This document shows positions 25,008 to 33,515 of a stretch of 64,000 nucleotides of DNA, piece after piece. The position numbers and the translations under genes are program-made. Under the pieces are notes generated by a model. It made no database searches. It saw nothing but the letters and a program-made list of their open reading frames with translations, and was not told the origin of the DNA. This DNA is from Paracraurococcus ruber (lineage in GTDB: Bacteria; Pseudomonadota; Alphaproteobacteria; Acetobacterales; Acetobacteraceae). Location of the stretch: the NCBI RefSeq assembly GCF_004353985.1, contig NZ_SMOA01000006.1, positions 1-64,000 of the forward strand. The letters are read 5' to 3'. Each line of letters begins with the position of its first letter. Position 1 is the stretch's first letter.

Positions 25008-25877
25008 ATGACGGACGTCCGATACCTGGCGCCTCGCACGCTGGAGGAGGCGGTGAGCGCCTTCGCCGCGGCGCAGGGCGCAGCCCGCATCCTGGCGGGC
25101 GGCACCGACCTTCTGGTGCAGATGCGCAACGGCATCCTGAAGCCGGGCGTGATCGTGGACATCAAGAAGATCGCCGAGATGACCGAGATCGCGGACCTGC
25201 CCGATGGCGGCTTCCGCATCGGCGCGGCGGTCAGCGGCGCGGCGATGGCCGAGCATCCGCGCTTCGGCAAGGCCTGGCCCGGCGTGCTGGAGGCGGTGAA
25301 CCTCATCGGCTCCAAGCAGGTGCAGGGCCGCTGCTCGCCGGGCGGCAATCTCTGCCACGGGTCGCCCGCCGCCGACAGCGTGCCGGCCATGGTCGCCGCC
25401 GGCGCCGTCGTCACCCTCCAGGGCCCGCAGGGCCGGCGGGAGATCCCGGTGGAGCAGGTGCCGGCCGGGCCGGGCCGCACCACCCTGGCGCCGGGCGAGA
25501 TCCTGGTCAGCTTCACCCTGACCGCCCGCCCGGCCGGTGCCGGCGATGCCTATCTGCGCATGATCCCGCGGACCGAGATGGACATCGCGGTGGTCGGATG
25601 CGGGGTGAACCTGACGATGCAGGGCGGCATCGTGACCGCGGCGCGCGTCGCGCTCGGCGCCGTCGCGCCCACCGTGCGGCTGGTCGAGGATGCCGGGAAG
25701 GCGCTGCTCGGCACCCGGCTGGAGGATGCGGCGCTGGAGGCGGCGGCGGCCGCCTGCCGCGCCGCCTGCAAGCCCATCGACGACAAGCGCGGCACCATCG
25801 CCTACCGCACCAGGGTCGCCGGCGTGCTGCTGAAGCGCACCGCCGCCGTCGCGGCCCAGCGCGCCCAGGGGAACTGA
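25008..25877 (+). CDS. molybdenum hydroxylase FAD subunit (CoxM-like)
   Basis: A 289-residue medium subunit of a xanthine-oxidase-family enzyme. FAD-binding motifs are ILAGGTDLLVQM (the AGGTDL loop) and the second loop GRCSPGGNLCHGSPAADSVP; the C-terminal CO-dehydrogenase-flavoprotein domain follows (AYLRMIPRTEMDIAVVG). It passes electrons from the 2Fe-2S subunit to an acceptor. It is the first gene of a three-gene operon, order M-S-L, with 17 bases to the next gene. The usual second-loop motif TIGGN is replaced by SPGGN. Confidence 0.93.
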   Translation: MTDVRYLAPRTLEEAVSAFAAAQGAARILAGGTDLLVQMRNGILKPGVIVDIKKIAEMTEIADLPDGGFRIGAAVSGAAMAEHPRFGKAWPGVLEAVNLIGSKQVQGRCSPGGNLCHGSPAADSVPAMVAAGAVVTLQGPQGRREIPVEQVPAGPGRTTLAPGEILVSFTLTARPAGAGDAYLRMIPRTEMDIAVVGCGVNLTMQGGIVTAARVALGAVAPTVRLVEDAGKALLGTRLEDAALEAAAAACRAACKPIDDKRGTIAYRTRVAGVLLKRTAAVAAQRAQGN

Positions 25878-25894
25878 GGGGGAAGCCGAACGCC

Positions 25895-26377
25895 ATGCCG
25901 AAGGTCCATGTCACCGCCAGCATCAATGGCGAGCCCGCGGAATTCCTCTGCGACCCCGACAAGAGCATGCTGGAGGTGCTGCGCAACACGCTCGGCCTGA
26001 CCGGCACCAAGGAAGGCTGCGGCACCGGCGATTGCGGCGCCTGTTCCATCACCGTGGATGGCCGCCTGGTCTGCGCCTGCCTGATGCTGGCGGTCGAGGC
26101 CGAGGGCACCGAGATCGGCACCATCGAGGGGATGGCGCAGGGCGAGGCGCTGCACCCGCTGCAGCGGAAATTCCTGGAGATGGCGGCGCTGCAATGCGGC
26201 ATCTGCACGCCGGGCGTGCTGATCGCGGCCAGGGCGCTGCTGGAGAAGAACCCCGACCCGACCGAGACCGAGGTGCGCTTCGGCCTGGCCGGCAATCTCT
26301 GCCGGTGCACCGGCTACGACAAGATCGTCCGCGCGGTGCTGGAAGCCGCCGCCGAGATGCGGGAGACCGTGGCATGA
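25895..26377 (+). CDS. molybdenum hydroxylase 2Fe-2S subunit (CoxS-like)
   Basis: A 160-residue small subunit with two [2Fe-2S] clusters. The plant-ferredoxin-type cluster is in GCGTGDCGACS (Cys42, 47, 50) with a fourth Cys in CACLM. The second, all-helical cluster domain shows CGICTPG and NLCRCTGY. It carries electrons from the molybdenum centre to the FAD subunit. The ATG at 25895 was chosen over a much longer upstream frame because the latter only overlaps the FAD-subunit gene. Its TGA overlaps the ATG of the large-subunit gene (ATGA), so subunits are probably made in step. Confidence 0.95.
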   Translation: MPKVHVTASINGEPAEFLCDPDKSMLEVLRNTLGLTGTKEGCGTGDCGACSITVDGRLVCACLMLAVEAEGTEIGTIEGMAQGEALHPLQRKFLEMAALQCGICTPGVLIAARALLEKNPDPTETEVRFGLAGNLCRCTGYDKIVRAVLEAAAEMRETVA

Positions 26378-28653
26378 ACGTCATCACCGACAAGCTGCAG
26401 GTCGAGGACAACAAGTGGATCGGCACGCGCACCGTCCGCCCGGACGGGGCGGACAAGGTGACCGGCCGCGCCGCCTATGCCGCCGACAACACCATGCCCG
26501 GCATGATCTGGGGCAAGGTGCTGCGCAGCCCGCATGCCCATGCGCGCATCCTGTCCATCGACACGAGCAAGGCCGAGGCGCTGCCGGGCGTGAAGGCGGT
26601 GGTGACGGCGAAGGACATCGTCGAATTCCCGCTCGACAAGTCGGTCATGCTGGGCATCCAGGACATGCGCTGGATGTGCCGCAACGTGATGGCGCGGGAG
26701 AAGGCGCTGTTCCACGGCCACCCGGTGGCCGCCGTCGCCGCCATCAACGAGGAGGTGGCGGCCGCTGCCTGCGCGCTGATCGAGGTGCAGTACGAGCCCC
26801 TGCCGCATGTCATCGAGATCGAGGACGCGATCAGGCCGGACGCGCCGATCCTGCATGACTTCCTGAAGTTCCAGGACAAGCCTTCCAACATCTCCGCCAC
26901 GATGACGGCGAAGCTGGGCGACGTGGAGGCAGGCTTCGCCCAGGCGGATGTCGTGATCGAGCGGACCTTCCGCACCCGGCCGGTCCACCAGGGCTATATC
27001 GAGCCGCAGGCCTGCACGGTCAGCTACGCCGCCGATGGCCGCGCGACGATCTGGAGCAGCTCGCAGGGCCAGTTCATGGTCCGGGCGATGACGTCGCTGC
27101 TGACCGGCGTGCCGCAGAGCCACATCAAGGCCATCCCGGCCGAGATCGGCGGCGGCTTCGGCGCCAAGACCATCATCTACCTCGAGCCGCTGGCGCTGAT
27201 CCTGTCGAAGAAGTCCGGCCGCCCGGTGAAGATGGTGATGTCGCGGGACGAGGTGATGCGCGCGACCGGCCCCACCTCGGGCTCCTTCAGCACGGTGAAG
27301 ATCGGCGCGAAGAAGGACGGCACCATCGTCGCGGCGCAGGGCACCTTCTACATCCAGGCGGGCTGCCTGCCCGGCGGGCCGCTGCGCGGGCCGGTCGGCT
27401 GCGCCTTCGCGCCCTACGACATCCCGCATGTCCTCTCGGTCGGCTACGAGGTCGTCTCCAACCGCTCCAAGGTCGCGGCCTATCGCGCCCCGGGCGCGCC
27501 GCTCGGCGCCTATGCTGCCGAATGCGTGCTGGACGAGATCGCCGAGAAACTCGGCATGGACCGCCTTGAGATCCGGCTGAAGAACAGCGCGAAGCCCGGC
27601 ACCAAGGCGGCCTATGGCGCCACCTTCGGCAAGGTCACCTTCGAGGAGACGATCGAGGCGGTCCAGAACCACGAGCACACCAAGGCGCCGCTCGACCGCA
27701 ACCCGCGCCCGGGCGTGAAGCGCGGCCGCGGCGTCGCCTCTGGCTTCTGGTACAATGCGGGCGGCGAATCCTCGGCGCAGCTGAACATCTCCGAGGACGG
27801 CAATGTCCTGGTGACGACCGGCCACCCGGATGTCGGCGGATCCCGCGCCTCCATCGCCAATGTCACGGCGGAGCTGCTGGGGATCGACCATGGCCGCGTC
27901 TCCGTGCAGATCGGCGACACCGCTTCCATCGGCTTCTCCAACCTCACCGGCGGCAGCCGCGTCACCTTCGCCTCCGCCATGGTGGTGACGCAGTCCGCCG
28001 AAAAGGTGATCGGCCAGCTGAAGGAACGCGCGGCGAAGATCTGGAAGATCGACCCGGAGGCGGTGACCTGGGAGAATGGCGAGGCACGGCCGGCCGGCCC
28101 GAATGCCGGCCAGTTCCCGCCGCTGAGCCTGAAGGAACTGGCGGCGAAGGCGAACGAGATGGGCGGGCCCATCGGCGCCGGCGTGCAGCTGAACACCACC
28201 GGCGCCGATCCCGGCTTCGCCACGCATGTGGTGGATGTGGAGGTGGACGTCGATCTCGGCATCGTCCGGGTGCTGCGCTACACCGCGGCGCAGGATGTCG
28301 GCCGCGCGCTGCATCCCAGCTACGTGGAAGGCCAGATCCAGGGCGGCGTGGTGCAGGGCATCGGCTGGGCGCTGAGCGAGGAATACCTGTACGACAAGCA
28401 GGGCCGGCTGGATAATGCCGGCTTCCTCGATTACCGCATGCCGGTCTGCTCCGACGTGCCGATGATCGAGCCGCTGATGCTGGAGATCCCGAACCCCAAG
28501 CATCCGCAGGGCGTGCGGGGGGTGGGGGAAGCGCCGATCGTCCCGCCGCTGGCCGCCATCGCCAACGCGGTCTACGACGCGCTCGGCACCCGCTTCTACA
28601 GCCTGCCGATGTCGCCGCCGAAGATCCTGGAAGGGCTCGACGCCGCGGGTTAG
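26374..28653 (+). CDS. molybdenum hydroxylase large, Mo-cofactor-binding subunit
   Basis: A 759-residue catalytic subunit of the xanthine dehydrogenase/CO dehydrogenase family. The N-terminal a/b-hammerhead domain begins at RPDGADKVTGRAAYAADN. Mo-cofactor motifs are IGGGFGAK, AYRAPGAP (370-376) and GGVVQGIGWAL, with the base-catalyst glutamate in GVGEAPIVPP (Glu719). True CO dehydrogenases carry AYxCSFR at the active-site loop; this protein has AYRAPGAP, so it is not a CO oxidiser. It probably hydroxylates an aldehyde, aromatic or N-heterocyclic substrate, or resembles 4-hydroxybenzoyl-CoA reductase. No MoCo maturation gene (XdhC/CoxD type) is adjacent. Its TAG stop is the first base triplet of a repeat element. 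Confidence 0.94.
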   Translation: MNVITDKLQVEDNKWIGTRTVRPDGADKVTGRAAYAADNTMPGMIWGKVLRSPHAHARILSIDTSKAEALPGVKAVVTAKDIVEFPLDKSVMLGIQDMRWMCRNVMAREKALFHGHPVAAVAAINEEVAAAACALIEVQYEPLPHVIEIEDAIRPDAPILHDFLKFQDKPSNISATMTAKLGDVEAGFAQADVVIERTFRTRPVHQGYIEPQACTVSYAADGRATIWSSSQGQFMVRAMTSLLTGVPQSHIKAIPAEIGGGFGAKTIIYLEPLALILSKKSGRPVKMVMSRDEVMRATGPTSGSFSTVKIGAKKDGTIVAAQGTFYIQAGCLPGGPLRGPVGCAFAPYDIPHVLSVGYEVVSNRSKVAAYRAPGAPLGAYAAECVLDEIAEKLGMDRLEIRLKNSAKPGTKAAYGATFGKVTFEETIEAVQNHEHTKAPLDRNPRPGVKRGRGVASGFWYNAGGESSAQLNISEDGNVLVTTGHPDVGGSRASIANVTAELLGIDHGRVSVQIGDTASIGFSNLTGGSRVTFASAMVVTQSAEKVIGQLKERAAKIWKIDPEAVTWENGEARPAGPNAGQFPPLSLKELAAKANEMGGPIGAGVQLNTTGADPGFATHVVDVEVDVDLGIVRVLRYTAAQDVGRALHPSYVEGQIQGGVVQGIGWALSEEYLYDKQGRLDNAGFLDYRMPVCSDVPMIEPLMLEIPNPKHPQGVRGVGEAPIVPPLAAIANAVYDALGTRFYSLPMSPPKILEGLDAAG

Positions 28654-28756
28654 AGCAGATCCCGATCAGTGAAATCACCTGATCGGGTGAGGATGCTCGT
28701 CGATTCAAATGACTAGAGCGGTTGCCGTGAGCCATGGCGAACGGAAACCGCTCTAG
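28651..28756. repeat. TAGAGC-type palindromic intergenic element
   Basis: Two hairpins. The first is CCCGATCA / TGATCGGG (28661-28668 with 28680-28687), extended inward by GTG/CAC. The second has perfect 11-bp arms CTAGAGCGGTT / AACCGCTCTAG (28713-28723, 28746-28756), extended by CCGT/ACGG across a mismatch. The element begins with TAGAGC, which supplies the stop codon of the upstream gene. It lies between convergent genes and can act as a transcription end. Confidence 0.7.
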
Positions 28757-28791
28757 CGGAAGGGGGCCGCGGCGCCGCGGCCTCCGTCGCC

Positions 28792-29307
28792 TCAGGTCAG
28801 CATCATCTGGATTTCCTGCAGCATCGTCAGGTGCTGCTGGATGGACATGCGGGCCAGCACGGCGATGTGCTGCGTGTCCGTGCTGCGGTTGGTGTTCTCC
28901 AGATAGCCCTGCTGCGTCAGCAGCAACGCCTGGTGCTGCTGGATCTGGCTGAGGATGAAGGCGCGGTCGAAGGCCGCCCCGGTCTGCGACTGCAGCGTCT
29001 TCAGCACCGCCATGTGGTCGGCATCCAGCGGCACCGGCCGCGGATTCTCCGAATTGGTCAGGACCTGCGCCAGCGCCGTCTGCTCGGCGATCTCGAAGCC
29101 GGCGAACTGCTTCACCTTCGGGTTCTGTGCCCGTTCCAGGGCCAGGGTGCTGGCCTGCGTCGCCAGCGTGCCGCCCATCAGCGTCTTCGCCAGGTATTCG
29201 GTGCCGGAGACGGTGGGCACCGTCCGCACCTGCGCCAGGGCCAGCCGCGGGCTGAGCGCCAGGGCCGCGAGCCCGGCCGAGCCGAGCAGGATGCCGCGTC
29301 GATCCAT
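28792..29307 (-). CDS. DUF4142 protein with Tat-like signal peptide
   Basis: A 171-residue exported protein. The N-terminus DRRGILLGSAGLAALALSP has a twin arginine before a hydrophobic stretch and a cleavage site near LALAQ, so export by Tat (or Sec) is likely. The mature part is a helical DUF4142 domain: TLATQASTLALERAQNPKVK, FAGFEIAEQTALAQVL, and a C-terminal QQHLTMLQEIQMM. The family is ferritin-like in predicted fold and common in outer-membrane or periplasmic contexts; its role is unknown. The start is ATG at 29307 with AAGGAA upstream. It is monocistronic and convergent with the Mo-hydroxylase operon. Confidence 0.9.
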   Translation of the reverse strand: MDRRGILLGSAGLAALALSPRLALAQVRTVPTVSGTEYLAKTLMGGTLATQASTLALERAQNPKVKQFAGFEIAEQTALAQVLTNSENPRPVPLDADHMAVLKTLQSQTGAAFDRAFILSQIQQHQALLLTQQGYLENTNRSTDTQHIAVLARMSIQQHLTMLQEIQMMLT

Positions 29308-29905
29308 CGGGTCGTTCCTTCTGCGGGAGTATCGGCTGGGTCGATCCACCCGGCCGCCGGTGCGCAGAACGAGGATGACGGGCTTGGGTTCGGGGCGGCC
29401 GCCTTGTCGGCACCCGCCGGCCCGCCGGACGGCGGCGGTGCTGTCCCGGCTCACGCCGCCGTGACGCCCACCGGGGAAGGGGGATAAACCTCGGCGGTGG
29501 CCAGGGTCTTTTCCGTGCCGCCAGCGTTGCCCAGGCATGACAGAGGGAAGGGTCGCCGGCCATGCCACCTGCGGCCGGCCGGCGCGGCGAAGGCGGAGTC
29601 GGACCTGCCCGATGCCGCCCGCCACGGCCGCGCGCGCCGCTGCCCGATCCGCGACGGCGACGCAGTGCGGGACCACGGCGTCAAGCTTCGTCACCCGTCG
29701 CCCGGCCGGCACGACCGCGCGGAATGTTGGGGGCGCCGGGCATGACGGGCGCGGCGCGCCATGCGGCGGCAGCCAATCGGGCGCTGCGATGTGCGGCCCC
29801 CACGCCGCGGGTCGGGCCGGGTCGTGGCCGCGACGGCGCCCGCCGCCACCGCGGCTGCGGCGCCCCACGACCGCTGCGCATTTCCGACCGGGGATGAGGT
29901 GACGA
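29308..29905. other. 598-bp stretch without a supported gene
   Basis: Lies between the divergent starts of the DUF4142 gene and the HAD gene. Several open frames up to ~120 codons exist on both strands, but they have arginine/proline-rich composition typical of GC-rich noise and no recognised domain. It must hold two promoters; I cannot point to them. This is the longest unexplained gap in the window. Confidence 0.4.
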
Positions 29906-30565
29906 ATGATCAGCATGGTCCTCTTCGACGTGGACGGCACGCTGGTGGATACGGTGGACCTGCATGCCGAAAGCTGGGTGCGCTGCTTCCGGCATTTCGG
30001 GCGTGAGGTCGCCTTCGATGCGGTGCGCAGCCAGATCGGCAAGGGCGGCGACCAGCTCATGCCCGTCTTCCTGCCGCGGGAGGAGGTGGAGCGGCATGGC
30101 GAGGACATGGAGGCCTTCCGCAAACAGCTCTACATGCGGGAGATGATCGGGACGGTCCGCGGCTTCCCCGGCGTCGCCGACCTGTTCCGCCGGCTGCGCG
30201 CGGATGGGCGGCGCATCGTCCTCGCCTCCTCCGGCAAGCCGGATGAGCTGGAGCGCTACAAGGCGCTGCTCGGCATCCAGGACCTGGTGGACGGGGCGAC
30301 CAGCTCGGAGGATGCCGAGAGGTCGAAGCCGCATCCGGACATCTTCCAGGCGGCGCTGGATGGCGCGGACCCGCGGGCGGCGATCGTGGTGGGCGATTCG
30401 CCCTACGATGCCGAGGCCGCGGGGAAGGCCGGGCTGCGGACCATCGGCCTGCTCTGCGGCGGCTTCCCGCCCGGGGATCTGCGCGGCGCCGGCTGCATCG
30501 CGCTCTACCGCGACCCGGCCGACCTGCTGGCGCAATACGACCGCTCGCCGCTGGCGCGGGGCTGA
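29906..30565 (+). CDS. HAD-family phosphatase (phosphoglycolate-phosphatase-like)
   Basis: A 219-residue HAD hydrolase with motif I DVDGTLVDT (nucleophile Asp8 and acid Asp10), a four-helix cap, motif II in ASSGKP, the motif III lysine in RSKPHPDIF, and motif IV GDSPYDAEA. Members dephosphorylate small phosphate esters such as phosphoglycolate or sugar phosphates. The start is strongly supported by GAGGTGA. The glycosidase gene follows after only five bases, so the pair is an operon, and a sugar-phosphate substrate is a reasonable inference. Confidence 0.9.
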   Translation: MISMVLFDVDGTLVDTVDLHAESWVRCFRHFGREVAFDAVRSQIGKGGDQLMPVFLPREEVERHGEDMEAFRKQLYMREMIGTVRGFPGVADLFRRLRADGRRIVLASSGKPDELERYKALLGIQDLVDGATSSEDAERSKPHPDIFQAALDGADPRAAIVVGDSPYDAEAAGKAGLRTIGLLCGGFPPGDLRGAGCIALYRDPADLLAQYDRSPLARG

Positions 30566-30570
30566 GCCGC

Positions 30571-32136
30571 ATGGCGCGCTGGTGGCAATCCGCGGTCATC
30601 TACCAGGTCTATCCGCGCAGCTTCCAGGACAGCGACGGCGACGGCATCGGCGACCTGCCGGGGATCGCGGCGCGGCTGGACCACCTCGTCGCGCTCGGCG
30701 TGGACGCGGTCTGGATCTCGCCCTTCTATCCTTCGCCCATGGCGGATTTCGGCTATGACGTGGCCGATCATCGCGGCGTGGACCCGGCCTTCGGCACGCT
30801 GGCGGATTTCGACCGGCTGGTCGCCGCAGCGCATGAGCGGGGTTTGCGCGTCATCCTCGACTACGTGCCGAACCACACGGCGGACACGCATCCCTGGTTC
30901 CTGGACAGCCGGGCGTCGCACGAGAACCCCAAGCGGGACTGGTACATCTGGCGGGAGCCGGCGCCTGATGGCGGCCCGCCGAACAATTGGCGCAGCGAAT
31001 TCGGCGGTGCCGCATGGACGCTGGACGCGGCGACGGGCCAGTATTTCTACCATGCCTATCTGCCGCAGCAGCCAGACCTGAACTGGCGCAACCCGGCGGT
31101 GCAGGACGCCATGCTGGACGTGCTGCGCTTCTGGCTGGACCGTGGCGTGGATGGCTTCCGGGTGGATGCGATCCACCACCTGTTCGAGGATGCCTCGCTC
31201 CGCGACAACCCGCCCAACCCGGCCTGGCGGGACGGCATGTCGCCGGCGCGCCGCGTCCTCCGCACCCACACCATGGACCAGCCGGAGGTACAGGGGGCGG
31301 TCGCCGCCATGCGCCGCCTGGCAGACCTCTATCCCGGGGAAAGGCTGCTCATCGGCGAAGCCTATCTGCCGATCGACCGGCTCATGGCCTATTACGGCGT
31401 GGACCTGTCGGGCTTCCACCTGCCCTTCAACTTCCACCTGCTCTCCACGCCCTGGTCCGCCCCAGCCATCGCCGACCTGATCGCCCGCTACGAAGCGGCG
31501 CTGCCGGAAGGGGCCTGGCCGAACTGGGTGCTCGGCAACCATGACCGCAGCCGCGTCGCCAGCCGCCTCGGGCCACGGCAGGCCCGCATCGCCGCCATGC
31601 TGCTGCTGACGCTGCGCGGCACGCCCACCCTCTACCAGGGGGAGGAGCTTGGGCTCACCGACGTGCCGATCCCGCCCGGCTTGGTGCAGGACCCGTGGGA
31701 GAAGCGCGTGCCCGGCCTTGGCCTGGGGCGCGACCCGGTCCGCACGCCGATGCCCTGGGACGGCACGGCGCAGGCGGGCTTCACCACCGGGACGCCCTGG
31801 CTGCCGCTGGGGGAGGCGCATCGTCCGCTGCATGCGACGGCCCAGGCGCGCGACCCCGGGTCCATGCTCCGGCTCTACCGGGACCTGCTGATGCTGCGGC
31901 GGCGGGAACCGGCCCTGTCGCTCGGGCCCATCGCCGCGGTGGCGGCGGAGGGCGATTTGCTCCGCTACGAACGCCGGGATCCGGACGGTGGCCGCGGGTT
32001 GCTGGTGCTGCTGAACCTCGCCGAGGCCGAGCGGACGCTGCGGGTCGGCGGCACGCCGCTGCTCTCGACCCATGGCGATGCCGGCAGCGGCACCAGGCTT
32101 CGGTCGCTGGAGGGGATGGTCATGCGGCCGGAGTAG
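30571..32136 (+). CDS. GH13 alpha-glucosidase / oligo-1,6-glucosidase-like
   Basis: A 521-residue cytosolic glycoside hydrolase of the alpha-amylase family. The TIM barrel begins AVIYQVYPRSFQDSDGDG. Conserved regions are DYVPNHTAD, GFRVDAIHHLF (nucleophile Asp199), LIGEAYLP (acid/base Glu263) and VLGNHDRSRV (transition-state Asp325). The domain-B insert and QGEELGLTDV are typical of alpha-glucosidases and trehalose-related members of the oligosaccharide subfamily rather than endo-amylases. There is no signal peptide, so it acts on imported or internal maltooligosaccharides, isomaltose or sucrose; exact specificity is open. It is probably cotranscribed with the HAD phosphatase. Confidence 0.93.
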   Translation: MARWWQSAVIYQVYPRSFQDSDGDGIGDLPGIAARLDHLVALGVDAVWISPFYPSPMADFGYDVADHRGVDPAFGTLADFDRLVAAAHERGLRVILDYVPNHTADTHPWFLDSRASHENPKRDWYIWREPAPDGGPPNNWRSEFGGAAWTLDAATGQYFYHAYLPQQPDLNWRNPAVQDAMLDVLRFWLDRGVDGFRVDAIHHLFEDASLRDNPPNPAWRDGMSPARRVLRTHTMDQPEVQGAVAAMRRLADLYPGERLLIGEAYLPIDRLMAYYGVDLSGFHLPFNFHLLSTPWSAPAIADLIARYEAALPEGAWPNWVLGNHDRSRVASRLGPRQARIAAMLLLTLRGTPTLYQGEELGLTDVPIPPGLVQDPWEKRVPGLGLGRDPVRTPMPWDGTAQAGFTTGTPWLPLGEAHRPLHATAQARDPGSMLRLYRDLLMLRRREPALSLGPIAAVAAEGDLLRYERRDPDGGRGLLVLLNLAEAERTLRVGGTPLLSTHGDAGSGTRLRSLEGMVMRPE

Positions 32137-32144
32137 AGCGCATT

Positions 32145-32164
32145 GCGGAGCGGCGTGGCTCCGC
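32145..32164 (+). terminator. hairpin after the glucosidase gene
   Basis: A 7-bp stem GCGGAGC / GCTCCGC with a six-base loop starts eight bases after the TAG stop. No T-run follows, so termination may need Rho. The stop region reads TAGAGCGCATTGC, like the TAGAGC element at 28651. A second palindrome, TCAGGCCTGA, is at 32197-32206. Confidence 0.45.
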
Positions 32165-32243
32165 CCGGCAGCCAAGGAGATTCAGCGGTGCGGCGTTCAG
32201 GCCTGAGCGCGATCCGCCAGGGCGATGCCAGGGCCGTCGTGGT

Positions 32244-32801
32244 TCAGCCGAGGGCATCCGTCAGGCGCACCGCATGGGTGACGTGTCGCAGGCCATGCGT
32301 GGCGCGGCCGACCAGCACCCCGGTGTGACGGTTGTCATACAGGGTCGCCAAGCCGAAGCCATAGCTGCGCAGCAGCAGGAAATGGTCGGTGATGCGCAGC
32401 AGGTACCACCCGGCGGCCAGGTCGCCGCGGGCGAAGCGGATCAGGCTCTGCCGCTTCGCCGGCAGCGCCACCGGCCCATGCGCGATGCCGGCCAGGTCCA
32501 GCCCGGCCAGCAGGTCGCGCCAATAGGCCGTGACGATGGGCCCATCCGCCGGGTACCAGGCAGGGGCGACGGTGCGCAGCATGGCGCAGGCCTCGGCATA
32601 GCCGCGGCCGGTCGCCAGGGCGAGGGCAGCCGGGCCGCACCACGGCGTCTCGCCCTGGTTCTCCTCCAGCAGCGACAGATGGCCGCGCAACGCGGCGGCC
32701 GGCCGGGATCCACCGGCCAGTCTGGACTGGAATGACATGCTGAAATCCCGAGGAACGGGCGGCCTCGCCGCCGCGATGCTCGCAAGATCGTGTATTGTCA
32801 C
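32244..32801 (-). CDS. putative papain-like cysteine peptidase-type protein (unknown)
   Basis: A protein of up to 185 residues without a recognised family name. It has the pattern of a papain-like (C39/transglutaminase-like) fold: Cys55 in TPWCGPAALALATGRG at the start of a helix, His140 in ITDHFLLLRSYGFG, and Asp156/Asn157 in LYDNRHTG as possible third residue. No signal peptide or TM is seen. The GTG at 32801 gives the full frame; ATG at 32738 (Met22) is an alternative that still contains the core. Upstream DNA around 32790-32830 is AT-rich for this genome, with a TTGACT that could be a -35. Catalysis is inferred from motif spacing only. Confidence 0.6.
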   Translation of the reverse strand: MTIHDLASIAAARPPVPRDFSMSFQSRLAGGSRPAAALRGHLSLLEENQGETPWCGPAALALATGRGYAEACAMLRTVAPAWYPADGPIVTAYWRDLLAGLDLAGIAHGPVALPAKRQSLIRFARGDLAAGWYLLRITDHFLLLRSYGFGLATLYDNRHTGVLVGRATHGLRHVTHAVRLTDALG

Positions 32802-32897
32802 ATTGTAGTCAATCAGAATGTCTATCTTCGCCTATCCAACCCATCGAGCCCCGCGGCCCGTTCCAGGCGGCGGGCATGGCTCTGCCGCCGGCTGGCA

Positions 32898-33515
32898 TCA
32901 GCGCAGCAGCACCCCGTGCTGGCGCAGGAAGTCGAGCAGCGGCAGCAGCGGCAGGCCGAGGATGGCGGCGTGCTCCCCCTCCACCCGGGAGAAGAGCTGG
33001 ACGCCCGGCCCCTCCAGCCGATAGGCGCCGACCGAGGACAGCAGCGCCTCCCCCTCCGCCGCCAGATAGGCCTCGAGGAAGTCGTCGCTGAAGTCCCGCA
33101 TCGTCAGCCGCGGCCGCGCCAGGTGCTGCCACACCCGCTGGCCCTGCCGCCAGCAGACCAGGGCGGAGACCAGCTCATGCGTCCGGCCGCGCAGCGCCCG
33201 CAGATGCGCCCGCGCCCCATCCATCCCCACCGGCTTGTCGAACCAGCGGCCGTCGCAGACCAGCATCTGGTCGGCGCCGATCACCAGTGCCTCCGGGTGC
33301 CGGCGGGCGATGCGCTGCGCCTTGGCCTCGGCCAGCAGCATGGCGGCATCCTCCACCGGGATGCCCTCGGCCTGGGCGCTTTCCTTGATCGCCGCCTCGT
33401 CCACCGCCGCCGCCTCGGCCGTGAAGGCCAGGCCGGCGCCGCGCAGCACCGCCTGCCGGGCAGTGGAAGCGGTGGCGAGGACCAGCGGCGGCGCCGTGCG
33501 CTGCAGCAGGCTCAT
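32898..33515 (-). CDS. maf: Maf-family nucleotide pyrophosphatase
   Basis: A 205-residue Maf/Ham1-like enzyme that hydrolyses non-canonical or methylated NTPs (dTTP/UTP or m7GTP type), acting in nucleotide-pool cleaning and linked to septum inhibition. It has [14 protein letters not shown] (usual S-x-S-P-x-R start, here with Thr), the conserved acid in [12 protein letters not shown], and [12 protein letters not shown]. The common Pro of SxRR is absent. Its ATG overlaps the stop of ppsR by four bases, so it is translated after it. The pair lies immediately left of the putative origin, the usual place of these genes in alphaproteobacteria. Confidence 0.93.
   Translation of the reverse strand: MSLLQRTAPPLVLATASTARQAVLRGAGLAFTAEAAAVDEAAIKESAQAEGIPVEDAAMLLAEAKAQRIARRHPEALVIGADQMLVCDGRWFDKPVGMDGARAHLRALRGRTHELVSALVCWRQGQRVWQHLARPRLTMRDFSDDFLEAYLAAEGEALLSSVGAYRLEGPGVQLFSRVEGEHAAILGLPLLPLLDFLRQHGVLLR

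Noticed and set aside
26374-28653. True aerobic CO dehydrogenase
   Set aside because: The AYxCSFR loop with the copper-binding cysteine is absent; the loop is AYRAPGAP.
29497-29902. Small open frames in the 598-bp gap before the HAD gene
   Set aside because: Arg/Pro/Ala-rich, overlapping in several frames, no ribosome site or recognised domain.
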